Shown: positions 23,651 to 29,966 of the stretch, piece by piece
Numbering within the stretch: the stretch's first letter is position 1
Layout: each line of letters begins with the position of its first letter
IMG/VR virus record: IMGVR_UViG_3300005600_000060
Location: 1 to 33,552 of that record
Length of the DNA: 33,552 bases
Direction: 5' to 3' (one strand)
From: a virus
The notes under the pieces: model-generated
What the model was told of the DNA's origin: nothing
Seen by the model: the letters and a program-made list of their open reading frames with translations, nothing else
Databases searched by the model: none
Translations under genes and position numbers: made by a program

Positions 23651-24091
23651 CTAGTCCGCCGTGGCCGTGAGTTGCCCGATGGCGAACGTCGGAGTGATGC
23701 CGCTCGAGATCGCGAGCGACGCGGTGAGCGCCCCCGAGACGATCGGCGTGCCGGCGCCGGACGACTGCGCGACAACCGAGAAGTGCGTCGCCGTCTCACT
23801 GCCGCCGGTGGCTGCCGGGAACGCGACCTCCGCCGCATTCGACACCGTGTCCGTCGAGACCGTCCAGCCCGAACCCGTGCGCGCCACCGCTACGCGGGCG
23901 TAGCTGGTGTAGGCGCATTCGTTCGTCGTCGCATCGCCGGCCTCGCCCGGGTCCGCGGTGTGCAGCGCGACGTAGAGGCTGCCGGCCGCACCGCTCGGCT
24001 GCAGACCGCTCGCGTCGCCGATCTGCGCGAACGCGGTGTTGAGGAAGATGAGGTTGAGAAGGGCGGTTTCCGCCGAGTTGAAAAGGGACAT
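23651..24091 (-). CDS. Virion structural protein of the LYVALHTADP family
   Basis: This 146-aa protein has LYVALHTADPGEAGDATTNE near residue 39 followed by CAYTSYARVAVARTG and a beta-rich C-terminus (THFSVVAQSSG, SGALTASLAISSG). This pattern recurs in small phage proteins next to tail or fibre genes. The role in the virion is unknown; a tail-fibre-associated or capsid-decoration role is possible. ATG 24091 has GGAGG 9 nt upstream. It lies directly after the 784-aa fibre-like protein. Confidence 0.7.
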   Translation of the reverse strand: MSLFNSAETALLNLIFLNTAFAQIGDASGLQPSGAAGSLYVALHTADPGEAGDATTNECAYTSYARVAVARTGSGWTVSTDTVSNAAEVAFPAATGGSETATHFSVVAQSSGAGTPIVSGALTASLAISSGITPTFAIGQLTATAD

Positions 24092-24110
24092 TCGTTACTG
24101 CCTCCGCTAG

Positions 24111-26465
24111 CTAGAGTGTGATGCCGATGCCGAGCCCCATCCGGGGCCGGCTCTGGTCGACGCCCGCGGTGCCGTTGTGGGCGCGGGCCGTCATGGACAG
24201 GGTCGCGTTTCCCGCGAGCGCGCCGACGCCCGTCAGCGTGCCGCTCGCCGAGATCGAGAAGGACGGGCCGCCGGACAGGGCGCCGACGGCGGTCAGTGTT
24301 CCGCTCCCCGACAGCGCCAAGGTCGTGCTGCCGGAGATGTCGCCCGGCGCCAGCAGCGTCGCCGATGCGGTGAGACCGAAGGTCGCCGCCCCGGCAAGTT
24401 CACCAAGCCCCGTAAGCGTGCCGGCCGCCGAGACTCCGAGCGTGGCGTCGCCCGAGATTGCGCCGGCCGTCGCGGGGTCGAACTCGAAAGCGCCCGCGTC
24501 GGGCGTCGTCGAGTCGCGCGTGTTCCCGGCGTAGCTGTCGAAGTCGTCGCCGACCGGGACCGCCGTGCCGTAACCGATCGCGGCCGAACCGCTTTGCAGG
24601 CTCCAGTCTGTACCGGAGACGAACGACGGGTCGGTGTCTTCGAGGTTGTTCGATGCGGTGATCGAGACCCCCGACGTCATGGTCGTCGTGGTGGCGTTCG
24701 GGCAATAGAGCAGGTTGTTGCGAACGAGGCAGTTACCGGTGCCATAGTCCGCGACGCTCACCAGTTCCGCGTCACCCGTAAGGCTCTCGCTCGTGTAGAG
24801 CGTGTTGTGATAGACCTCGATGTCTTCGGGGTCGGGGGTGATCGTCCCGCGTTGTTCGACTCGGATGCACTGCACATCCACGAGGCTCGTCGCGTCCGTG
24901 ACGAGGAACCGATTGTTGCGAATCGTCGTGCCCTTGTTCCAGATCGTGAGAGGAACCGGGTAGGCCGTGTCGCGATACTTGCAGTCGAAGTCGTTCCGCT
25001 CGATGAGAACGTCTTCGACGCGGTTGTCCTGGCTGGCCGACGCGGACCCAACGCCTACGCACCATGCCGTGTTGTGCACGAAGGTGTTGTCGCTAATGAC
25101 GACGTGACTCGTCGTGTCCGCGGCGGTCGAATAGTCCTTGCTGTGCAGCTTGATGCTGTGCTTGTCGGACTCGGCGTCATCAAAGTCGCAACCCGAAACC
25201 ACCAGCCGCTCGTTGAACGGAAAGCGCAACAGGTGCTCGGTCGTGATGCTGTGGAACAGGCTGTTGAGCACCGCACCGTCACGAGCTGAGAAGTAGGCAC
25301 CGTATTGCGTCCCACTCGGGTGATCGCAGTTCGCGATGCACAGGCCGGCGCAGATATCGACAGAGAAGAAGTCCGGCGTCTCGTGGCCGAACCCGTACAT
25401 CTGCGAGAACCCCGCAGCTCGGATGCGGTAGAACAACAGGTCGTCGCCTCGGTAGCCGAGGCTGAACAACCGACCCGCGGAACTGGCCGGCGGGTCGAAC
25501 TCCAGGTCCATGACCCGGAGGTCGTTGCACTCGTCGTCCGTGCTGCCGACCTGGATCACCGACGCCGTGTGCTGCACGTCGATGATCGGGTTGTTCGTGA
25601 AGATACCCCGAGCATCGGGGCTCGTGCCCGTCCCGAACGCGCCAATGAGGCTCGCGCCCGTGTCGGAGTCGAGCGTCACCCCAGCCGACGCGACGAACGT
25701 CTCACCGCGCCGGAACAGCACCCGCTTGCCGGATGCGTAGTGTGTCGTCATGACCGAGTCGAAGTCCGAGCTCGTCACCTGCGTCGCCCCGGAAGGTGCA
25801 CCGGTGAAGGTGCCCGAGGTGCTAACGCAGACCGTGTCCGTGCCAGCGAACACGGTGTCCGCATCGGTCACCGTGATGTCGACCGTGTCCGAGGCGGACG
25901 CCCCGGTAAGCGGGTCGGTGACCGTGAGCGTGACGGTGTAGGATCCGGGCTGATCGAAGACATGCACCGCAATCGGTCCGGTCTTGCCCTTGCTGTAGGT
26001 CTCGTTGCTGTCGTCCCAGTCCCATCGGTAGTGCAGGTGATGGAACGGGCGCGATACGCCAGAGGCCGTCGTGCCCGTTGCGTCGAAGTGCACGTTCATC
26101 GGGGCGACGCCTGACGTGCGCGTCGTCGCAATCGAAATGGTGACGCCTTCGTTGAGCGTGCCCGAAGCGGACATCGACAGCGAAGCGGCACCGGACAGAC
26201 CGCCGACGCCGAGCAGGGTGCCCGTCGCCGAGAGCGCGATCGGCGCCGTTCCGACGAGCGCACCGGTAGCCGCAAGCGTCGCCGCAGCAGAGAGAGTCGC
26301 GGACGCAGAACCCGACAACGCGCCGACGCCCGTCGCCGTGCCCGAGGCCGTCATCGAGATCGACGCCGTGCCCGAGATCGCGCCGGACGCACCGGCGTCC
26401 GGGTCGGACTGATAGGCCCCGATGTCTAGCTGGCGCTGGTATGCGCCGATGTCGCGCCCGGCCAT
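24111..26465 (-). CDS. Tail-spike-like protein: 20-residue repeats, PKD domain, beta-helix, repeats
   Basis: 784 aa. Residues 28-107 are four repeats with period exactly 20, of the form GALSGxASLSxSASGTLTGV. Residues 110-200 look like a PKD/Ig-like domain (VAPMNVHFDATG, YRWDWDDSNE, VHVFDQPGSYTVTLTVTDP). Residues 225-640 are a right-handed beta-helix with short strands and many Asn/Asp turns (IIDVQHTASVIQV, HVVISDNTFVHNTAWCVG, IRNNRF). Residues 668-760 bring back about 4.5 copies of the 20-residue repeat. A receptor-binding or polysaccharide-degrading spike is likely; no catalytic pair is clear. ATG 26465 lies 6 nt after the upstream stop. Confidence 0.75.
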   Translation of the reverse strand: MAGRDIGAYQRQLDIGAYQSDPDAGASGAISGTASISMTASGTATGVGALSGSASATLSAAATLAATGALVGTAPIALSATGTLLGVGGLSGAASLSMSASGTLNEGVTISIATTRTSGVAPMNVHFDATGTTASGVSRPFHHLHYRWDWDDSNETYSKGKTGPIAVHVFDQPGSYTVTLTVTDPLTGASASDTVDITVTDADTVFAGTDTVCVSTSGTFTGAPSGATQVTSSDFDSVMTTHYASGKRVLFRRGETFVASAGVTLDSDTGASLIGAFGTGTSPDARGIFTNNPIIDVQHTASVIQVGSTDDECNDLRVMDLEFDPPASSAGRLFSLGYRGDDLLFYRIRAAGFSQMYGFGHETPDFFSVDICAGLCIANCDHPSGTQYGAYFSARDGAVLNSLFHSITTEHLLRFPFNERLVVSGCDFDDAESDKHSIKLHSKDYSTAADTTSHVVISDNTFVHNTAWCVGVGSASASQDNRVEDVLIERNDFDCKYRDTAYPVPLTIWNKGTTIRNNRFLVTDATSLVDVQCIRVEQRGTITPDPEDIEVYHNTLYTSESLTGDAELVSVADYGTGNCLVRNNLLYCPNATTTTMTSGVSITASNNLEDTDPSFVSGTDWSLQSGSAAIGYGTAVPVGDDFDSYAGNTRDSTTPDAGAFEFDPATAGAISGDATLGVSAAGTLTGLGELAGAATFGLTASATLLAPGDISGSTTLALSGSGTLTAVGALSGGPSFSISASGTLTGVGALAGNATLSMTARAHNGTAGVDQSRPRMGLGIGITL
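24186..24464 (-). repeat. C-terminal 20-residue (60-bp) repeat array
   Basis: Codons 668-760 of the 784-aa protein, about 4.5 units of GxLxGxxTxxLSxSGTLTxV with a 60-bp period. They match the N-terminal array at 26145-26384. Confidence 0.8.
26145..26384 (-). repeat. N-terminal 20-residue (60-bp) repeat array
   Basis: Codons 28-107 of the 784-aa protein, four units with a period of exactly 20 residues. The units share GAL, SG, SAS and GTL positions. Confidence 0.8.
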
Positions 26466-26471
26466 GCTGCG

Positions 26472-27779
26472 CTAACTCCCGTCCGGGATGGAGTAAAGGG
26501 CCGCGTCCTTGAGCAACGCGCCACCGCCCGCGGTGTCGTTCAGCGAGTAGTCGTCGCTCGCTCGGTTCGTGAACGGATCAGCACTGAGCGTGATGTCGTT
26601 CGGCCCGGCCGCCGGTTCCCCGGCGTGACTTGTCGTTGAGTTGAACGCGCCGCTCGTGTTGCTGTAGACGGCGTTGTAGTCGCACCACCACAGGTGGTTC
26701 GGCGAACTGACCGAGTCGTTGATCCCGTAGCCGCCGTTGTAGGCGATGACGCTTTCGGTGACCTGGATGATCTTCGGGTAGTCCGTGCCGGCCGTGCCGG
26801 TTGTCCCGATGCCATCACCCGCGTTGTCGACGATCGTGCAGTTGTCGATCGACACCATCTGCCCGAAGCCGTAGCCGGCGATCCAGACCCCATCGCCAGC
26901 GCAGTCGTAGATCAGGCAGTTCGAGAGGACAACGCCCGACATGCCTTGCGTGAACGCGAGGCCCGAGTTCCCGAAGTAGGTCTCGCCCTGCCCGTCGAAG
27001 GTGCAGTTCTGGAAGTGCGCCCCGCCTCGCGAAGACAGGATGTCGAACCCGGTGAACGTAGACCCGGTGAAGTAGCAGCCCCGCGCGTAGACGTTCGCGT
27101 AGGTGCCGCCGACGTTGAAGAAGTTGCTGGCAGCGCCCGCGACGTCGATGACGACATCGATGAGGCGGATGTGGTTGCCGCCTCCGGTCGCGGTGATGAA
27201 GCTGCTACTCCCGCCGCTCGTGGAAGTGAGTTCGACGCCCTCGAGGTGAACGCCGACGTCGGCCTCAAGCTGCATCAGCCGGAAGTTCCCGTTCGCGCGG
27301 ATGATCGGGCGACCGCTCGCAGCCTCGATCCGAATCGGTGCATCGGTCTCGCCCCAGGTCGTGTTCGCGCCAGGGAAGAAGTCGACGTGGTCGTAGGTGC
27401 CCGAGGCGAGCGAGATCGTCCAGCCCGGCGCCCAGTCGCGCGAGTCGCTGTTCGTCGTGTCGGCGTCGAGCGTCTGCCGGGTGCCGTTGACGTACCAGTT
27501 GTCGGCCGTATAGGTGCCGTCCGAGGACTCGGCGGTCACGAGCGCAGTGCAGGTCGAGACGCCACCGGTGAACGCGGTGATGCGCGCCAGCTTGCGCGAG
27601 CCAGCGGGCGTGTCGACCCAGACGTAGTCCGTGCCGTCGTCCGCGACGCCGGTGAAGTCGACGGTCTCGTTGAGCGTGACCGTGGTCCCGCTCCAGTCGG
27701 CGTTCGTGCCGCTACCGTCCGAATCCGAGGGCGCGGTGTCCGACCCGGTCGATGCGTTGTAGGGAATGATGGCCGTCAT
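26472..27779 (-). CDS. Beta-helix tail spike-like protein
   Basis: From ATG 27779 the product has 435 aa (a TTG at 27791 would add four residues; neither start has a clean Shine-Dalgarno). The N-terminus is beta-rich (MTAIIPYNASTGSD, WSGTTVTLNETVDFTGVADD). From about residue 150 the sequence shows repeating short strands with Asn/Gly turns (IRIEAASGRPIIRANG, NHIRLIDVVIDVAG, VVLSNCLIYDCAGDGVWIAG, SIDNCTIVDNAGDGIG), the look of a right-handed parallel beta-helix like pectate-lyase-type spikes. No catalytic residues are certain. It is followed by a second beta-helix protein. Confidence 0.75.
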   Translation of the reverse strand: MTAIIPYNASTGSDTAPSDSDGSGTNADWSGTTVTLNETVDFTGVADDGTDYVWVDTPAGSRKLARITAFTGGVSTCTALVTAESSDGTYTADNWYVNGTRQTLDADTTNSDSRDWAPGWTISLASGTYDHVDFFPGANTTWGETDAPIRIEAASGRPIIRANGNFRLMQLEADVGVHLEGVELTSTSGGSSSFITATGGGNHIRLIDVVIDVAGAASNFFNVGGTYANVYARGCYFTGSTFTGFDILSSRGGAHFQNCTFDGQGETYFGNSGLAFTQGMSGVVLSNCLIYDCAGDGVWIAGYGFGQMVSIDNCTIVDNAGDGIGTTGTAGTDYPKIIQVTESVIAYNGGYGINDSVSSPNHLWWCDYNAVYSNTSGAFNSTTSHAGEPAAGPNDITLSADPFTNRASDDYSLNDTAGGGALLKDAALYSIPDGS

Positions 27780-27818
27780 GTTCGACGCCAACCATCCCGC
27801 CCCCGCCCCTCCCTGTCG

Positions 27819-27832
27819 GTGGGGTTAGCGGC
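27819..27832 (-). promoter_or_regulatory. Intergenic motif, copy 4 (before the tail-spike operon)
   Basis: GTGGGGTTAGCGGC on top, 14 bases shared with the other copies, in the 80-nt gap between the stop at 27860 and the ATG at 27779. The flank CGACA on the coding strand is shared with copy 5 at 32830. Confidence 0.65.
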
Positions 27833-27859
27833 CTGCTTTCCGGCCGCCGCCTCGGGTTT

Positions 27860-28066
27860 TCAGCCGCCGCGTCGCTTCGTCTTCAACCGCTGCAACCCCA
27901 CCAGCAACACCAGCCCAACCGCGATCGGCCAGCCGAGCACGCACTCGGCGAGCAGGACGAGATGGTCGCGCCAGCCGTCGATCGGCTCGTCGTCCGTCAG
28001 GCAGTAGGCGTAGACCAGCAGGCCGGCGGCGACGTAGCAGGATGCGGCGAAGACGAGGGTTGTCAC
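27860..28066 (-). CDS. Small two-helix membrane protein (holin-like candidate)
   Basis: From GTG 28066 the 68-aa product has two hydrophobic segments: TLVFAASCYVAAGLLVYAYC (residues 3-22) and AECVLGWPIAVGLVLLVGLQ (about 40-59), with a short acidic loop between them and a basic tail KTKRRGG. That shape fits class II holins, which form the lysis pores, but no lysis gene next to it confirms it. It follows the EF-hand lipoprotein by 12 nt. Confidence 0.55.
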   Translation of the reverse strand: MTTLVFAASCYVAAGLLVYAYCLTDDEPIDGWRDHLVLLAECVLGWPIAVGLVLLVGLQRLKTKRRGG

Positions 28067-28078
28067 GGGCGCCCCCGG

Positions 28079-28381
28079 CTACTCGCCTTCGGACAACCGG
28101 CGCGACAACAGTTCGATCAGCAGCGCCATCGACTCGGGGCTGCCCTCGAGTTCGCGGACTTCGTCGAGCGACACGAAGCCGTCTTCGTTCGTGTCGAGCA
28201 GCGGGACGAGGAACGGCGCCTTCTCCTTGAGGTAGGCGGTGCCCACCTTCTGGATCGCGAGGTCAGCCGTCGACTCGACGAACGACTGTAGGCGCTCGCG
28301 GCCGGGATCGCCTCCGCCCCAGCAGGAGCAGAGTAGGATCAGGGGAAGGGCGCAGAATGTTGCGCGGAGTGGTTTCTTCAT
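28079..28381 (-). CDS. EF-hand lipoprotein
   Basis: The 100-aa product starts MKKPLRATFCALPLILLCSC, a lipoprotein signal with a lipobox ending in Cys20, then GGGDPGRERLQSF. Later it carries DTNEDGFVSLDE, an EF-hand loop (Asp-x-Asn-x-Asp-Gly-x-Val-x-x-x-Glu). Calcium binding and an outer-membrane or periplasmic location are likely. Phage-encoded lipoproteins include spanins and superinfection-exclusion proteins; neither is proved here. ATG 28381 has GGAG 5 nt upstream. Confidence 0.7.
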   Translation of the reverse strand: MKKPLRATFCALPLILLCSCWGGGDPGRERLQSFVESTADLAIQKVGTAYLKEKAPFLVPLLDTNEDGFVSLDEVRELEGSPESMALLIELLSRRLSEGE

Positions 28382-28402
28382 GTCGTCTCCATCCTCACAG
28401 GT

Positions 28403-28702
28403 TCAGGAACTCGTCAGCCCGGGATTCAGGAAGCCCAGGTACTTGTTGAAGCGCACCGACGAACCGCGGATGTGCTCGTCGGGCTCTATCCGGTAGACCA
28501 CGAGGCGTTCGATCTGCTCGCCCGCCTTCGCGCAGCAGTTGCATGTGCCACCCTCCGCGTTCGCTCGACCAACGAAGCGTGTGCTGCCGCCTTCGAGATG
28601 TGCCTCGGCGATCTCGGTCTCGGGGTCTGGGTGATCCCAGTCGAGGAAGAGATCGCTGTCGAACAGGTCGACGAGGATCGTGCGGTGCGGTGCGAACCTC
28701 AC
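28403..28702 (-). CDS. Hypothetical 99-aa protein with Cys cluster
   Basis: The GTG at 28702 overlaps the 33-aa gene's TGA as GTGA; the longer reading that starts at 28936 would run through other genes. The product begins MRFAPHRTILVDLFDSDLFL and holds CNCCAKAGEQ at about residue 54, then VVYRIEPDEHIRGSSVRF. The Cys trio could bind metal. I do not recognise a family. Confidence 0.6.
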   Translation of the reverse strand: MRFAPHRTILVDLFDSDLFLDWDHPDPETEIAEAHLEGGSTRFVGRANAEGGTCNCCAKAGEQIERLVVYRIEPDEHIRGSSVRFNKYLGFLNPGLTSS

Positions 28703-28800
28703 CCGAACAACTCCATCCCGATCAGGAAGGACACAAGCATCATGGTCACCCAGCAGGTGACCTTGATGTCTTGCAGAAGCTTGCGTTCGTCTTCGCTCAT
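28699..28800 (-). CDS. 33-aa single-pass membrane protein
   Basis: The ATG at 28800 overlaps the TGA of the 65-aa gene (ATGA), and its own TGA overlaps the next GTG (GTGA). The product begins MSEDERKLLQDIKV and continues to a hydrophobic stretch VTMMLVSFLIGMELFG at the C-terminus. GGGGG lies 8 nt before the start. Too short to classify; coupling on both sides is the main support. Confidence 0.6.
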   Translation of the reverse strand: MSEDERKLLQDIKVTCWVTMMLVSFLIGMELFG

Positions 28801-28994
28801 CGCCGGAACCCCCAGATCCCCGCCAGCAAGTGCTTGGCAAGGCGCTCGGTTTCACGAAAGGTAAGTTCGACGTACACGGATTCGCCGTCGCGGTTGTCGA
28901 TCTCGAGGCGGAGGCCGCTGTAGACCTCGCGATCATCGGAGACGCGAAGCACCGGTTTGCGTTCGTCGCCCTCGTCGTATTCGGGGAACCTCAC
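28797..28994 (-). CDS. Hypothetical 65-aa protein
   Basis: GTG 28994 has GGAGG about 9 nt upstream and overlaps the upstream stop (GTGA). The product reads MRFPEYDEGDERKPVLRVSD, then SGLRLEIDNRDGESVYVELT and FRETERLAKHLLAGIWGFRR. The acidic, beta-rich middle and amphipathic C-terminus do not point to a known family. Confidence 0.6.
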   Translation of the reverse strand: MRFPEYDEGDERKPVLRVSDDREVYSGLRLEIDNRDGESVYVELTFRETERLAKHLLAGIWGFRR

Positions 28995-29302
28995 GATGAT
29001 TCCTCCACCTTCGCGAACTCGCCGAGGTCCACCCCGAGCGCTTCCGCCACCGCGCGCAGCGCCGCAAGCTTCTCGTCGTTCTCGCAGTCCGGCTGCCCAG
29101 TCGCGTCGTCGAACTTCTTCGCGGCCTTGAGTAGCTCGCGCAGTTCTTCGACCTCCTTCTTGAGCGCTTCGAACTCAGCGCGCGAAACGCCTTGCACGAA
29201 CTCGATGACCTGCTCGCGATTGGGGTAGACGTTCGGCTGGATAGGCTCGATGCCTGGCCACTTCTTGGCGAACGCATCGCCGACATTGGAGACCATGCAC
29301 AT
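28991..29302 (-). CDS. Coiled-coil protein, 103 aa
   Basis: The ATG at 29302 follows GGAGGAGC by 6 nt, the best Shine-Dalgarno in this cluster, so I reject the much longer upstream reading. The product begins MCMVSNVGDAFAKKWPGIEP and holds a heptad-rich stretch SRAEFEALKKEVEELRELLK, then an acidic tail. It could be a small helical adaptor. No family recognised. Confidence 0.65.
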   Translation of the reverse strand: MCMVSNVGDAFAKKWPGIEPIQPNVYPNREQVIEFVQGVSRAEFEALKKEVEELRELLKAAKKFDDATGQPDCENDEKLAALRAVAEALGVDLGEFAKVEESS

Positions 29303-29304
29303 GG

Positions 29305-29556
29305 CTAGCTCCTCCGCCGCTTCGGCTTGTCCACGATGCGACATGCCGCCCCGCCAAGGAGTGCGAAGAACCCGCCAAAGCACAGGAGCAGCAGCCCGAT
29401 CGCTACAATGAGCGCGAACCCACCCCACAACGGCGCCGTCACCCACCACCACGACCAGTTGATGACGCCGCAGAGCTTGAGGACGAGGAACGTGATGAAG
29501 AGGGCGCCGGGGAGACCGACGCCGAATTGTGCTTGCGATTGGGGGCGATTGCTCAT
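29305..29556 (-). CDS. Two-helix membrane protein, Fragile-X-F-like
   Basis: 83 aa with FITFLVLKLCGVINWSWWWV followed by TAPLWGGFALIVAIGLLLLC and FGGFFALLGG, then a basic tail KPKRRRS. The LKLxGVIxWSWWWVxxPLW pattern occurs in small bacterial and phage membrane proteins that pipelines name transmembrane Fragile-X-F protein; the true role is unknown. ATG 29556 overlaps the upstream TGA (ATGA) and has GGAGGTG 6 nt upstream. Confidence 0.65.
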   Translation of the reverse strand: MSNRPQSQAQFGVGLPGALFITFLVLKLCGVINWSWWWVTAPLWGGFALIVAIGLLLLCFGGFFALLGGAACRIVDKPKRRRS

Positions 29557-29966
29557 CCCTGCACCTCCGCTTCCTCAGGCTCGCCGACCTCGATCCAGTC
29601 GACGACCGTGGCCGGCTCACCCTTCCATACAACTGCGCGAGCACGCACGAACACTCCGCAATAGCTGCCGTAGGCGAACTCCTCGCCTGGCGGTGCGTCA
29701 CCGATGCCGGTTCGGCTCATGTCTACGAACCTGAGGCGCGTGTGCTTGGACACGTCATGGGCCGCGGCCTTCCCCATCTCACGAGCCTGCTCGCGACTCA
29801 ACTCCTCGGGATTGCCAATGCAGCAGACCTCTCGGTGGCGCTCGCCTTGGAATGACACAGGTAACCCCTGCCGTTTCCTGTCGGCGTGGTAGATGGCCCG
29901 CGCGACTGAAAGCGCGATACGTGCCAAGATCGCGTTCGACGCGAAAGGTCTCGTTCGCTCCGTCAC
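29553..29966 (-). CDS. Hypothetical 137-aa protein
   Basis: The GTG at 29966 overlaps the stop of the 603-aa gene (GTGA). The product starts MTERTRPFASNAILARIALS with a helical N-terminus, has ERHREVCCIGNPEELSREQA and GSYCGVFVRARAVVWKGEPA, and an acidic C-terminus. I do not recognise the family. Position between the secreted protein and the membrane protein suggests the same transcript. Confidence 0.55.
   Translation of the reverse strand: MTERTRPFASNAILARIALSVARAIYHADRKRQGLPVSFQGERHREVCCIGNPEELSREQAREMGKAAAHDVSKHTRLRFVDMSRTGIGDAPPGEEFAYGSYCGVFVRARAVVWKGEPATVVDWIEVGEPEEAEVQG

Noticed and set aside
24111-26465. Diversity-generating retroelement target
   Set aside because: The repeats are regular and no reverse transcriptase or template repeat is present.
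28991-29701. 236-aa reading upstream-extended from the coiled-coil gene
   Set aside because: The N-terminal half overlaps two better genes and is Arg/Ser-rich; the GGAGGAGC before ATG 29302 marks the true start.
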